Shown: positions 47,250-59,533, counted from the stretch's first letter. The stretch is DNA of 64,000 nucleotides from Paralichthys olivaceus (GCF_024713975.1 NC_091112.1:11183501-11247500), one strand, 5' to 3'. Numbers and translations: made by a program. The notes: generated by a model from the sequence alone, not told the origin.

Positions 47250-49790
47250 ATCAGGAAGTTGATCAAGACTTCTGATATTTAATTAGAATATGTGGCATGA
47301 CTTTATTTAATTTTTAACCATTTATAAACAGTGTACAATCACATAATTAATGGTTTATAACACACTACAGTGTCATAAGCACATATAATGACATTTTAAA
47401 TGTTATTAATATATTAATGTCTCCTGTTTCAAATCCATAAATCTGAAAGAAACAAGAAATATCATCCAGTGGGATTATTATTATATTATCTTATTACCCA
47501 TTTATAATTTGTTAATGTACTAATGGGCTGGATGCTTCATATAAGTCATGTGAGTGGCTATGAGCCAATTGTTTATATCCAAATACTCTAAATAACTGTA
47601 GAATAGGCAGATTCAATTTTACTACAATCTAACATAATAACAAAAAGCCAATCAATAACTTCAATATGACCATTCAGTAGCCTCACAGTCCATTAGAAAG
47701 ATGTATTCAGAGACTAATCGATCACAGCACATCAGCAAACCCCTGTGAGTCTCCAGGGAGGCTGCTGGGATCAAATGTGACCTCTGACCTCCCAGAGAGG
47801 AGAAACCAAATGAAGATTCCTCTGGGATCAGTCACTCACTGTATCTAAAGTTTAGATCCAGAGAAGCTGAAAGTTAGAATTTTTTATTTGGTACAATAGG
47901 TCATCATGAGTAGGCTTTAAAAACCGCCGGCGCTGCTGAATTCAGCAACTTTTACAACAGAACACTCTCCTCCTTTAACCACAAATGTTGAGTTGCCCTC
48001 AAGTAAACTGCTTAACCCAAAAGGACAAGCAAAACTCACAAGATAAAAATATTCTGTTCAGGACAGTTCCTGTGTCTGAAACATAAACTTTCCTGCTGCC
48101 TATTCAGTGATTAAGTAAATCAGTGTTTGTGTTCCCAGTCAGAGTGCCTGATTTGAGTGTAATAGAATAACTCTATTGGGTTATGTAAACAAAGGAAATT
48201 CTGTTTGGCAGGTCACATCTCTCTACACAACCTCAGCTGTAACTGAAATATTTCAAATAATGTTTCCATGAGGAATACCCACACTGCAGACATCTGCTAG
48301 TGTTTTTGGACAAACTAGATCTGCACGTGTTTCTATGTTGTTCAGTCGTGACCAATCATAGCTGAGATGAACACAGGGTATTATTTTCACCGAAATATGA
48401 CCTCTTACATCAGAGTATGTGAAAAGAGTGAAACATGAACCTCAATGAATTATTATATGTTTCACCAAACAGGGTGCTTCAAAGAACATAAACAGAAAAT
48501 GGTTCTTTAGTAGTTTTTCAAAATAATAAGAATAATGGTTATATATGCATTCGTATTCATTATTAGTTCATCATTATGGTTAAAAAACAGGAACATGGAC
48601 AACCACCAATTATTGAGATTCCTTCCTGCTCAAAATCCATTAAATACAAGGTATTCAAACTTTCAGTCTCAGAGACGCACAAAGTAAGTCCAATGGACTG
48701 TAATTCTGTGTTCATTCATCTAAGCATTGACAGGAGTGCCGTCACTTTTTGAAATCAAACAAATCTCAACACATATTAGATTTTAGTCTAATGAGATAAA
48801 TAATAAGTATAATGGACACTCTTTTGTGTATATTGGACGAGACACTTAAATCTATTAAAAGTTCTATGATATTGACCCACGTTTATTTTTATTTTGATAT
48901 GTTTCTGCTATTTATGCTGTATATATATATATATATAATGTTCTTATTTCAATTTATGAAGATTTACCTTTAAACTCTTTATGTAAAATTATTTGGATGT
49001 ATAAGATCATGTAAATATACGAAAACTGTAGAAGGTGATATGAGAAATAATCAAATAAAGTTTTTTTTAAAGGTTCATAAAGTTTCAATCAAACAGGTCA
49101 GACTCAGCTTCTATGATCTGTGCAACTATAATCTAAAAAATTTAAAAATTGTGCCACTGATGACCAAGCACTGCCTCACATCCAGACCACCTCCTCTCAG
49201 CAGGCCCTGCAGTGTGGACACTGTCTTTCCATGGGAACGGACAGTTGGGCTATTTGCTTTAATTTGCAACAGAAAAGCTTGTGGTGTATAGTGACTGTTA
49301 GGGAATGTTCTGTTTGGTCTTCCCCTGGCCCGTTTTAAGTGGTAAAAGTGTCATTATTTAGCCTCTAAAGCAGAGGAGAGAGTGCAAACAAGACTGTATG
49401 ACCCTCTGTCAAGAGCCTCCGTTCTTCAGAAGCTCATTAAGGGCCTCCAGGACAGCACATCAATTGGCAGGGCCCTCCAGTTTCCTCTCGGCCTGTTTAA
49501 GCCTCTCTCCCCGGATTCAGCCCACTTGTGGGCCGACTGAAGGACAGAAATAGACTCCATCTAGAGCTGGAAGATGTGGCGCTGTGAAGTGACACAGGCA
49601 ACTTATTAAAACAGCAGGAAAGGGCCTTGGATTTGAGCCAAATAGGATCTCACCCTGTTGAGCTTTGTCCGGATCTGGATTCACTTTCTGAGATGCTGCT
49701 CCTGCTTCCGCCTCTGTGTCTGGTGAAGGACTTAAGTTTGTCCTGAAACCTGTGATTGGCGTCACTTCTTGTGCTTGACTGAGAAGCAGA
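47250..49790. other. Intergenic upstream of ferd3l
   Basis: No gene. (AT)n at 48920-48937. The last 450 bp (49340-49790) is richer in GC and lacks simple repeats; it probably contains the ferd3l promoter, with a TATA-like CATAAAAG at 49793-49800. Confidence 0.4.
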
Positions 49791-49792
49791 CG

Positions 49793-49800
49793 CATAAAAG
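49793..49800 (+). promoter_or_regulatory. TATA-like box of ferd3l
   Basis: CATAAAAG 33 bp before the ferd3l ATG. If used, transcription would begin very close to the start codon, so an upstream promoter is also possible. Confidence 0.3.
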
Positions 49801-49832
49801 TGACATATTCTCTATGAGGCTGCAGTTGGAGG

Positions 49833-50306
49833 ATGGATGTGGAGCTGCCAGGCCGCTTAGTGGACTCTGCATTAATCAATTTTGTCAATGACATGAGCCT
49901 GATAGAGTTTCCGCAGAAATTCACATTGGGACCAAAGCAGCAGGGGGACAATACCACACCCAGCCCGAGCAACCAGGGCGACTCGTCTTGGAGCCGGAGC
50001 CTGGAAAACGACGTGCGCACAGTGGAGCTCCGCACCGAGCTTCTGGCGATGGGCCCGCAGAGGTACTATAGCCGCGGGGCGCACGGTCACGCCACATCCA
50101 GACGCAGGAGGATCATCACTGTGGTGCAGCGCCACGCGGCCAACGTGAGGGAGAGAAAGCGGATGTTCAGCCTGAACGAGGCGTTTGACGAACTGAGGAG
50201 GAAAGTTCCCACATTCGCGTACGAGAAGAGACTGTCCCGCATCGAGACCCTGCGCCTCGCCATCGTCTACATCTCCTTCATGACGGACCTACTGGAGAAC
50301 ACATGA
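49833..50306 (+). CDS. ferd3l: ferd3l: Fer3-like bHLH transcription factor
   Basis: Single-exon gene, 157 aa. The C-terminal half is a bHLH domain: basic region [13 protein letters not shown] (99-111), helix 1 [15 protein letters not shown], loop with [11 protein letters not shown] and helix 2 [11 protein letters not shown] up to about 154. This is the diagnostic FERD3L/Nato3 domain. The protein binds E-box DNA as a heterodimer with E-proteins and acts as a repressor in neural floor plate and midbrain development. The N-terminus is poorly conserved in the family and here begins [26 protein letters not shown] at 50615-50620. It lies 2.1 kb before twist1 on the same strand, the ancestral vertebrate arrangement. 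Confidence 0.95.
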   Translation: MDVELPGRLVDSALINFVNDMSLIEFPQKFTLGPKQQGDNTTPSPSNQGDSSWSRSLENDVRTVELRTELLAMGPQRYYSRGAHGHATSRRRRIITVVQRHAANVRERKRMFSLNEAFDELRRKVPTFAYEKRLSRIETLRLAIVYISFMTDLLENT

Positions 50307-50614
50307 CACTCAACACGATGTTAAGTCCACGCCACGGACACTGCACCAGTCCGGGGTTGCCACTGACTTCAACAGGGACACAAGTGAATGGACTGACCGC
50401 TTCTAAACATTCACTATATTCTCAATCTTGTGCTGCAAGTTTAAGAAAATACCTGAGACCTGTTTGACCTTTTGCAAAATCAATGTGATCATCAAGAAGA
50501 GTTATCTGTGAGCTATCAATGATATCAATATATTAAATTATTAGAATGAAACAAGATGAGTATCCTTTCTCTAAACATTCCATTTAATATATATATATAT
50601 ATATGTTGCTAAGA

Positions 50615-50620
50615 AATAAA
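50615..50620 (+). promoter_or_regulatory. Polyadenylation signal, ferd3l
   Basis: AATAAA about 310 bp after the stop, directly behind an (AT)n run. Confidence 0.5.
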
Positions 50621-50903
50621 CGTATAGCTTATGGCCGTGTATGTGTTCGTTGCGCTCAAATACAATGAGGAAACAGAAATGAGACTGAATTCAGACTAAT
50701 TTTGACTAAATATATTACAATGGCTGATCATACAACCATCACATAGATCCATTTGTTTTGTTGTGTAAAAGTCTGAGAAAAACAAAGAACAGAAATGATT
50801 GGATAAAACATTTTGATGCGAGAGTGAGGTGTACGTCTCAGGTGTGTTTCCAGCACCTTGGAGAGCGACACGGCCGTCTGCCTCACCTGGTCCATCAGAA
50901 GCA

Positions 50904-50906
<3 letters not shown>

Positions 50907-50993
<87 letters not shown>
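50907..50993. repeat. Compound (GT)n(GA)n microsatellite
   Basis: GT repeat of about 58 bp running directly into a GA repeat of about 28 bp. Confidence 0.95.
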
Positions 50994-50995
<2 letters not shown>

Positions 50996-51419
50996 TTTAC
51001 CCCGTGAAAAACTGAAAGTAAATGAGGAAGATTGAAAACCGTTATCAGGTTAAAATGAAGTGCATTTGGATATTCTCTTTGACACAGAGGTGTGAATTGA
51101 GTCAGTGATAAGAGTAGAGAGGTGGTACAAGCTGGGTAACATGTCCCCTGAGAGTTTGACCAGTTAGATTAGGGAGATTTAGGCCCGATAGGAGCTTGTG
51201 GTGGTGTCTCCTTATAAAATGAGAGCTGCTGTTATCCTCATCCTGTGTGCGTCATCCTCACACTTCTAACCACCTCCAGTTGCTCTTCTTTCTGGTAGTC
51301 CTGCTTGATTTTAACACTATAGGCTTTAGCACTGCATAGACCCCAGAGCTGGGTGGTCATGTGTGCGTGTTTGGGATCCATGCGAACCATGATATGAACC
51401 CACGACTCTTTTTCTCTCT

Positions 51420-51440
51420 CCCCCCCCCCCCCCCCCCCCC
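51420..51440. repeat. Poly-C tract
   Basis: 21 consecutive C. Length is likely unreliable. Confidence 0.9.
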
Positions 51441-52204
51441 TCCATCTTTATCACCTCCAGTGTTTGCATTGCGCTCCGGCAGTCCACCGCCTTTCTGCGT
51501 CCAGCTGTGCGCACGGATCCGCCCTGAGAGCTCCCTGGGACGGCCAGTCTTTTAAACCTGAGCCGCGGTGTCGAGATCCCTGCGTGAGTCAGACCCATTT
51601 AAGCGCATACCTCGACGCGGGGCTGCTGACGGGAAAATAAACACCTTGGGTCTGCTTATACGAGCGGAGGCCTCCCGCTGTGACAACCTCCTGTGTTTCA
51701 GTAGGACTGATATTTTTCACCACTGCTCCCAAGCAGGGCCCAGACCAGAAAAAAGAAGCCCGACATCAGACATTAGGCCTGTAGGGGAATTTCTGGTCTC
51801 AGTGTCTCTGACTTGGAAAATATACCACTCAAATAGCAAATTCAGTGAACATGGAGACGGTCTAATCTCTTATCCAATTTCGTTTTATAGACTTCAAATG
51901 TGTAATCAGTTAAATGTACAGTAGTAAATTCAAGACAACATAATGCATTTTAAGCAGTCATACATCGGGGTGGGGTAGAGGGAAAGAATTCATCCCTAAT
52001 TCTTTCGGCCTTTGCACAAATCTACACCTACGAGTCAATAACACCGCCCAGACTACACCCCCTCTCCTCAATCCTGTGTAAAAACGAGCCTGGATGACTT
52101 AAACTCTATTCCTAATATTATAACTAGACCTCTCCTTCTCCCTAAGTATTATGTTACATTCTTCCACCCAATCACAGCGCTCCCCCAAATCCTCCTGCCT
52201 GCTC

Positions 52205-52212
52205 CTATAAGA
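52205..52212 (+). promoter_or_regulatory. TATA-like box of twist1
   Basis: CTATAAGAG in a GC-rich context about 210 bp before the twist1 ATG, at a distance compatible with a 5'-UTR of roughly 180 bp. Confidence 0.4.
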
Positions 52213-52417
52213 GCCCCGATCGTCCCAGTCTGGCAGCCACCTCTCCCTCTCTCCGTGGCGCACGATATTTACCGTAACACCAGCCCACATCCCACTGCAG
52301 GCCTCGCTCCTCATTACCTGTCCTGTTTGTTTATGTTGTAACAGCTCAGAGGATTCTTGTCAGAGGCTATAACGGTCCTCCAGTCCACAGACACATTTTT
52401 TTGGAAAAACAAAGTCA

Positions 52418-52975
52418 ATGCGGGAAGAGGACTCCTCCCCGATGGACAGTGCGGGGAACAGCGAGGAGGAGACAGACCGTCATCTGCCGCGGAGAGGCGC
52501 GAGGAAGCGGCGGGCTGCACGGAGGAGCGTGGACGCAGAGGAGGAGGAGAGAGACGCGGAGAGTCAGAGCCCAAGCCGCGGTAAGAAGAGGTGCAGGAAG
52601 AGCTGTGACGGTGGAGGAGGCAGCGCCGGGAGCGGAGGCAGCGAGGCCAGCAGCAGCCCCGCGCGCTCCTTCGAAGACCTCCAAACGCAGCGCGTAATGG
52701 CCAACGTCCGCGAGCGGCAACGGACACAGTCTCTCAACGAGGCGTTCACTTCGCTACGGAAGATCATCCCCACGCTGCCGTCTGACAAACTCAGCAAGAT
52801 CCAGACGCTGAAGCTGGCAGCCCGGTACATCGACTTCCTGTGCCAAGTCCTGCAGAGCGACGAGCTGGACGCGCGGGGAACCAGCTGCAGCTACGTGGCG
52901 CACGAACGCCTGAGCTACGCGTTCTCGGTCTGGAGGATGGGGGGCTCGTGGTCCCTGTCTACTGCGTCCCACTAG
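52418..52975 (+). CDS. twist1: twist1: Twist family bHLH transcription factor 1
   Basis: 185 aa encoded in one exon. N-terminal acidic and basic tracts with nuclear-localisation-like RKRR (29-32) and GKKRCRK (55-61), a Gly/Ser-rich linker (65-80), then the Twist bHLH (about 89-145: [17 protein letters not shown] in the basic region and helix 1, [20 protein letters not shown] in the loop and helix 2). The C-terminal WR/Twist box is [14 protein letters not shown]. Twist1 dimerises with E-proteins, binds E-boxes and controls mesoderm, neural crest and skull development. An intron in the 3'-UTR (donor 53003, acceptor ending 53544) matches the known two-exon structure. Polyadenylation signals AATAAA at 53913 and 54007. 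Linkage to ferd3l supports twist1 rather than twist2 or twist3; whether it is the a or b copy cannot be told here. Confidence 0.95.
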   Translation: MREEDSSPMDSAGNSEEETDRHLPRRGARKRRAARRSVDAEEEERDAESQSPSRGKKRCRKSCDGGGGSAGSGGSEASSSPARSFEDLQTQRVMANVRERQRTQSLNEAFTSLRKIIPTLPSDKLSKIQTLKLAARYIDFLCQVLQSDELDARGTSCSYVAHERLSYAFSVWRMGGSWSLSTASH

Positions 52976-53002
52976 CAGAGCTGCTGTGGATGGGACATCA
53001 AG

Positions 53003-53544
53003 GTAGGGTTACCTCTTTTCACGTCATACTTTATCCTCCATGGAGACAAACTGTGCCAAAATGCACTCACATGCGCATTTTACGCACAATACCCAGATGG
53101 AAAATCAAAGCGATAGGCGATAATTGTAATGTTCTGGTAGATGCACCAATGCAACATTTGTATGGAATTCCCACAAACCGCTTTACAATGTATCAGGCCC
53201 GTTTTATGTTTGTTGTGAAATAGATGTGGGCCTCCACAGAGGCTATAAAACTCAAATTACGCAATTATTTCGTATAACAACCGCAATATTTCACCATCTA
53301 CCTTAAAATGTGAATCTCACACATTAAAACATAGTTGTTGTTCTTTTACAACTAGCTTGTAAAGTTGTGGTGGAGGGGTTACAGAGTAAATATGCATTTT
53401 TTACATCCCCTATTGTCACAACCAGGTTACATCCCTGCACCTACATACATGTATTAAGATACATAACATATGTATCTATAATACTAGGATTTATTTCTAT
53501 TGATTGGATTTGTTCACTTAATCAAATTGATATTTTTCCCACAG
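53003..53544 (+). other. twist1 3'-UTR intron
   Basis: Donor AAG|GTAGGG at 53003 and acceptor TTTTCCCACAG ending 53544, 27 bases after the stop codon. The distance is below the usual threshold for nonsense-mediated decay. Confidence 0.75.
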
Positions 53545-53912
53545 AATATCCATACTGAGGAACTGGTGGAACAGACCAACCCTTCAGATAGACTGACACA
53601 GGCCAGCCACTGAGGCCCAGGCACTGCAGCCACTGTACTTCAGGCCTGAGAGGAGAGGGGGCTTCTCACATCTCCCTTCACATGGACTGTCATGTTTGCG
53701 AAGGAGCACTTAGGACAGACAGGATGGATATGAAGAGAGAATAGAGACCACTGCGACAATATGAATGTTGTAAAGAAACAAACAAAATGAGCTCTGAGGA
53801 ACAGCTCTGTCTTGAAACATGAGTGAAAAATGACAATTCAGTGTTTCAGAGCAGATGAAGTGTTTTGTATTTATTTTTATACACAGGTTCAAAATTCCTT
53901 TCCCCCATCTCA

Positions 53913-53918
53913 AATAAA
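53913..53918 (+). promoter_or_regulatory. Polyadenylation signal, twist1
   Basis: AATAAA in the second exon; a second AATAAA is at 54007-54012. Confidence 0.55.
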
Positions 53919-54714
53919 AGTTATTTATTTTTTTTGTTTTTAGAGAATGCTGAACGCTGAATGGATCTGCGCATTTTCAGTTTTGTAAATATTTGGTAAT
54001 ATCTTGAATAAAAATAATGAAGGTATCAGTTATTCCTCTAAGTTGTCTGGCTTTTTACTAGACTTCATCTTTAAACACCATCAGCTGAAGTGTGAGTGTT
54101 ATCTTTCGACTCAAAAGAAAATTTTATATTTTTGTAACAAACGTGACCCCTTTGCCTCAGAGCTTAAAGTCTATAGAGTGAGTTTATTTTCATTTGTTGT
54201 TGTTGATTCCACAATCAAGTAATCCACATTGGAGGGGGACAAAAGAAAACATTTCATACCTGTGGCTTTATATTCTGTAGTGATTTCTTGAGCTCAGGGA
54301 TCTGGGAAACCCATAATTAGTTGGTGGTCTGTTTGAACAGGGTGGACGTGGAGCTGGAGGAGGCACGTATGATATTCCCAGATGTCCGGCGAGCCACAGG
54401 TCAGCGTCGAAGTCTCCTGCAGGTGCTATATCAGCTCCCCCGAGAGCTTTGACAGATAAATGTGGATGTGGGACGTAATGCAGACTGGTTAGAGCGTGTG
54501 ATTATATAAACCTGCTCTTCTGGTTGAAATAAGAACTAGTCACCTCAACATATAAACTAAAATACCATGGAAAAAATTAAACAATGTATAGGAATGGAAT
54601 TTTAATCCAAGTGTTTTTTTTATAACTTTTATGTTGTTATCAAGTTCTTCCTACGTGATCAAGATGATTTTGTTAAGATCTCCCACATTCCCCTCTCTCT
54701 GAAATTAACATATA

Positions 54715-55085
54715 TTCACATTGAGCCACAAACACTCACCTTTCCAAAGATACCCAATGAATTCCTGATTCGATTACCAAATCGCACAAACTCATAAATA
54801 TCAGTTCTCCAAACATTTTTCATTAAGGTCCATGAATTATTCTCTGAGAAATCAACAAAAATGTTGAAAAGCGCCCTTTCTTGGAATGTTGAAGTAAAGT
54901 GAAAACTAAGTCCTGGATCCACCACTTGATCTAGATCTGCACCAAAATTGAATGGGTTCTTTTCGGACCCATGCAGTATCTTTCTACCAAGTTTCAGTAT
55001 CTGCAGTAGTTTTTGTGTTATCCTGTTAACTATCAGAAAAACAAACAAATGCCAGTGAAAGCATAATCTTATAGCATAATCCCCA
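54715..55085 (+). repeat. Old interspersed repeat, second copy
   Basis: Same family as 32270-32640: TCTGAGAAATCAACAAAAAT, CCTGGATCCACCACTTGATC, CACCAAAATTGAATGGGTTC, CTACCAAGTTTCAGTATCTG and an end with GTTATCCTGTTAAC followed by AAACAAACAAA. Confidence 0.55.
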
Positions 55086-55540
55086 TAAGGTAAAAAGGGG
55101 ACAGTGTCATTTCAAAGAAATATCTGTGCTAAAAAACCTCATTGTTTGCATACAGGGATGGTAAGACTAGATTAGACCAGACCTAGAGGACCCATATTAT
55201 TTTTACTTGCCTAATACAAGATTTAATTCCCTTAAATGTTATTAAAGTATCACAACACCAACATAGTAATATCAGTTGGACAATCAGAGAAGATGCTGAG
55301 TTCAATACAACAACTCACTATAGTGCCTTTCCATAGGGTTGTTGTGAGCTGGTTATACAGCAGCATTACTTTGGTTTTGCATCACAGGTTGCGTGCGGAA
55401 GGTAAACCCATCAGCTCTGACCTGAGGCCCTCGCCAGCCACCGGGGGGAATCGATTCCCACCCTTAGATCACCGTGGCCGTGTTATCTTAAACTTGAGGC
55501 TGTTGCTCTGACACAGAGGAATGTCACCTCTGAGGCTCTG

Positions 55541-55541
<1 letters not shown>

Positions 55542-55586
<45 letters not shown>
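55542..55586. repeat. (CA)n microsatellite
   Basis: About 45 bp; a 23-bp (GA)n run follows at 55630-55652. Confidence 0.95.
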
Positions 55587-56108
55587 ATTGAGGGAGATTT
55601 CTCATGCCAAACAGGGAAATACATTCCACAGAGAGAGAGAGAGAGAGAGAGATAGAGACGAACGAGAACGAGAGCTCCGACCCCCTGTTTGATGTTTGAA
55701 GGTAATGGGATGACTGCTTGTTATCAGTGTGAAGGCATCTGGCTCTCTGGATTTCTGTGATTTATAGACTCTTTGATGATTGACACTCACACTCACACAC
55801 ACTCTTTCCTGATCATTAATCACAGTTTATATCTGCTTGCTTTGGGCCTGCAGTCCTTAAACAAATCTACATGTCAAAGGTGCAGGTCTGTGTGTGCTTT
55901 AATAATGCCAGGAGCTGTAAATCTTCATAGAAATTGATTTCTCCATCATCAACAGTAGGCTCAGGTTGTGGTTTGTTTAGTTGTTTAAGTTTGATGGCTC
56001 CAGCAGAGCTCTACCTGTCTCGCTTTACTTCTTTCAGCTTCGTGTCTCCCTCACTTCCATCTCTCTCTATCTCTGAAGTTCCCCATTACAGGGGAACAGG
56101 CCCTGGTT

Positions 56109-56110
<2 letters not shown>

Positions 56111-56186
<76 letters not shown>
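56111..56186. repeat. (CA)n microsatellite
   Basis: About 76 bp uninterrupted. Confidence 0.95.
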
Positions 56187-56188
<2 letters not shown>

Positions 56189-56547
56189 GGGGGAGAGAGC
56201 AAGATAAACTTGATTTAAATGTCTGGTTTCTATTAGTGGTAATTATCTGTTTCATCTCAACCTGAAGCAGTTACTGGGTGTGTGTGTGTGTTTATGTGCG
56301 TATGTGTTCATTGTGATTGTGTTTACCTGTGTCTATGTGTGTGCACTATTATTTGCGGTTGGCTGCAATGGACTCATGGATCTCAAATGGAGAGAACCAT
56401 GTATCCCAGAACAATCTCTCAACTGAAATAAAATACTGCTCCAAAAACATGATGTGAAGTGTAAATACTGATTTGTCATTCGTCTACAGCAACAAGTTTG
56501 AGCATATTTGTATTAGGGGTTTATTGAGAACACAAATATTAATTGTT

Positions 56548-56849
56548 ATTTTTTTATTTATTAGGATCCCCTTAGCTGGGCCTTACTGCACCTGGTGTCC
56601 ACCTTAAAAACATACATTAAATAGAACAGACAAAAAAAACATGCAATGATCATAATTAAAATACAATACAATAATAATAATACACCAAAAAGTCATACTA
56701 ATGACAGTAACATTGACTAAATATAAAAACAACAAGGTGATAACATCACATTTCCACCATATTATTCTATGAAGCAGTTTGCAAACAAAAGCATCAGATT
56801 TGAACAACTGACCAAAAATTGTCTCTTGTGAATCTTATAAGCCACTAGT
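56548..56849 (-). mobile_element. Non-LTR retrotransposon 3'-end fragment abutting the right arm
   Basis: Read on the minus strand it ends CAGCTAAGGGGATCCTAATA followed by an AATAAA-rich tail, the typical end of a common fish LINE. Its other side stops where the inverted-arm similarity starts (56850). A short hydrophobic frame inside (56604-56807, minus) has no recognisable domain. Confidence 0.5.
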
Positions 56850-57124
56850 ATGATACACAAAATCAAACACTGCTTGGAACCAAAAATGGAGCGACGCCTG
56901 CGAGCTAGTTCAGGCAGCCAATTTGAGCTGAGCTGCTCCAATCACGTGATGTACATCATGTGACATACCTCGCTCTCTCCACAATCATCTATAACACACA
57001 CCCACCTTATTAGGCAGTCTATATAACCAGAGAGAAATGCCCCATCACTCCCTTGGATCGCTCCGCTGCTGCGTCAGTATTGCTGCCAGTTGCTTCAGCG
57101 TCTCAGCTGTTGACCATGTGATCG

Positions 57125-57385
57125 TTGTGCCTCCGCGGGTCGCTCGTCTCTCTCAATGCGAATGAGTCCGGGTCCTCTGGGGAAGAAGTCCGCTTTACTC
57201 CCGAAACTCGGGCTCAGTCCCTCGAGATTCGCTCCGAGCGTGAAATGAACGTCCGTCGTCTGCACCATAGCTACCGCAAACCTCTCGGCTGTGTGGCCCG
57301 CGTGCACCGCATCCTGGAAGAGCTGTGCGCCCGCTACATCATAGTTTCTTTATTTAAGATGATTCTTAAAAAGAAAAACCTATGA
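57125..57385 (+). CDS. Unidentified 86-aa ORF in a CpG-rich island (right copy)
   Basis: Encodes the same 86 residues as 17122-17382. A TATA-like CTATATAAC lies about 100 bp upstream (57018-57026). Function unknown; see the left copy for the sequence features and the doubt about the strand. Confidence 0.3.
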   Translation: MCLRGSLVSLNANESGSSGEEVRFTPETRAQSLEIRSEREMNVRRLHHSYRKPLGCVARVHRILEELCARYIIVSLFKMILKKKNL

Positions 57386-58450
57386 GTTAATATTAATGAC
57401 ATTTCTATGTTATCTTATTCAGCTTTCTGTCCGTTTTTCATAATGCTTTTTAAAAACTGCATAAAGCAGGGTGATTTCGGCTTAAAGTCCCAGATGATCT
57501 AATTTTCTCTTTTGGCAAAAAGAACACTAAAAGCTGTGCTATGTCTCCTCTGAGTATGATATCTCCATTATTTTATCTGGTGTGGTTAGAAAACACCTTA
57601 AGGGTTACAGAGAAGTATAAAATGTGGATCTAATGTGTAAACTCTGAAGAAGTCACAGAATTTACAATTGCAAAAAATGAATTCACCCCACATCTGTCAG
57701 GAGCCCTTGGCGATGGAGGCACTGTTGCTGCAAATATGAGTGTGTAGATATTCTGCTGGGCCCATGTGCTGATGCCCCAGCCACTAATTTGACTAATCAA
57801 TGCTCTACTAGGCAGTTGAGCAGATTGACTTTAAAACAATTGATGCTCTGGTTGTGATAATTTCCGAACATCCAGATTGAGAAATACAAAATCATCCTTG
57901 AAATGAGGAAGCTCCCTTTATTATCCTTTATTATTCATAAAGGGCTTTGTTGATTTGTACAAATACCCCTGATAGAAAAACCTATCAAACTATCAAAGAG
58001 AAATAAAATAACATTTGGGTACCTTTATTTCAGTTTGATAAAGTAATAAACTAAGTAAAAGTATTACATCTACAAAGTGAAACCAATGTAACAGCATAAT
58101 TCAACATGACCATGTACAATTCATAGATGGTGGTAGATAGTGACATGTTTACTTATCTATTAGTCCTATCTAGATCAACCAAAACAACTCATATTTAAAC
58201 CTAGCACCAATGCAGCAACCTTTTCTCCACTGTTGACTGTTGTAAAACACTTAAAGAAAACAAGAATGAAGATTTTACATGACAGAAAATTCAAAGCAAA
58301 TTCTGCACTGAAACAGTCTGAAGCATCTTTGTCTCCATCTCAACTGGTCCTACTGGATCATCTGAACGAATCATAAATAGGCGGCAAGTGAAGACAGATT
58401 AAACCAGTGTCTGCTGAATGAATGGAGCTGGACTTTTGCTTTTGTAGTTT

Positions 58451-59533
58451 TCATGAAAAGTACCACCCATAAAGATCATTGATAACATGGTATTCTTTGT
58501 ATTTTGAGATGTGGTCACAGGCGAGGCAGACAGGTTGAATGAATTCATTGTATATTGTCAAAAGATGAGGAATGACTTCATAATGCTTTCTCCACTCAAA
58601 GTAACTCATGTATGCATCATGATCCTTGTCCAGGCCTTGCAGAAACTCTGCCAGTCCTTTAGCATCAGGGAAATCATTTACATGAATAAAGGAACCCCTG
58701 GGAAGGAACTGCTCATAGTTTTCTCTTGGTGGACCCAGAACTACAGGGACCGCCCCTGCTACGAGGGGCCCGTTGACCTTCTCTACGAAGTAGTCTTTGT
58801 GGAGCGAGTTCTCAAGTGAGAGATAAAATTTACAACTAGCGAGGGTTGGGTAATAGTCTTCATATTCTAATTGGTGCCCTGTAAAAGCAACACCAAAGAC
58901 ATCAATCTTTATGTGTTGGGACAGTTCTCTGTAATATTTCTCTCTTGAAGCTGTTCCAGTAGCTGGGTTGTTGTTACTGACAATCCAACACACCAGTTTG
59001 TCTTTCTTGGGCAGAACAAATTCCTCCTTTGTCTCTGTTTTCTTGATCGTCACCTCATTCCTCACTGTGATGTCAGCATCTCGTCTGTAGCTCAGTGTTA
59101 AGTTGAACAGGTTTTCCAAACCTGGTTTCTTCGCCGTGTTGGTTGGAGATTCCACATTGTACCAAATCCACCTCTGAAAAGATGGACGTGGCTCCTGAGG
59201 CAAGTTCTCCAAACCCCAGGAGATGTCTTTATGGAAGAAAACGACTCCCTCTGCTTGGCTGTACAGTGATCTGTCATCAGTCAGTATGCAGCTATCAATG
59301 TTGTAGTGAGGCAAGCAGGAATTCAAATCAAACCTCACACCAAGAGGCCAGAACCAAAGCAGGACAATAGGCTTTTCAGGTAGTGGCTCTTCATTAGCTT
59401 TTCCATGACCGGATGTAGATGGACACAAAGTGGATTCAGGTTCAAAATATAGAAAGAAGGAAACAAAGCAGCAGATAAGGCCAACACCAGCCAAGTTTGC
59501 CAGGAACAAAGTTTTACTGAAGGATTGTATCAT
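58451..59533 (-). CDS. FUT-B right copy: alpha-1,3-fucosyltransferase 9-like, intact
   Basis: Complete 360-aa GT10 type II enzyme and the unbroken counterpart of 15256-16058. The ATG (59533) directly follows an acceptor (CTTCCACAG on the minus strand). Membrane anchor about residues 9-29; stem with [13 protein letters not shown]; catalytic domain from about 54. FUT9-equivalent residues are present: E128 in ESPTNT, R197 in [11 protein letters not shown]242 and K252. One oddity: the SFENS motif reads SLENS (L240), whereas the left copy and FUT-C and FUT-D have F. This is a conservative change in a highly conserved motif, so reduced activity is possible. The non-coding first exon is at about 59973-60035. 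Expected role: fucosylation of N-acetyllactosamine ends in the Golgi. Confidence 0.92.
   Translation of the reverse strand: MIQSFSKTLFLANLAGVGLICCFVSFFLYFEPESTLCPSTSGHGKANEEPLPEKPIVLLWFWPLGVRFDLNSCLPHYNIDSCILTDDRSLYSQAEGVVFFHKDISWGLENLPQEPRPSFQRWIWYNVESPTNTAKKPGLENLFNLTLSYRRDADITVRNEVTIKKTETKEEFVLPKKDKLVCWIVSNNNPATGTASREKYYRELSQHIKIDVFGVAFTGHQLEYEDYYPTLASCKFYLSLENSLHKDYFVEKVNGPLVAGAVPVVLGPPRENYEQFLPRGSFIHVNDFPDAKGLAEFLQGLDKDHDAYMSYFEWRKHYEVIPHLLTIYNEFIQPVCLACDHISKYKEYHVINDLYGWYFS

Larger units (their letters stand above)
54020..56545. other. Downstream of twist1, no gene
   Basis: No coding exon recognised. In most vertebrates hdac9 follows twist1; none of its exons was seen here. Contains an interspersed repeat and three microsatellites listed separately. 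Confidence 0.5.
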
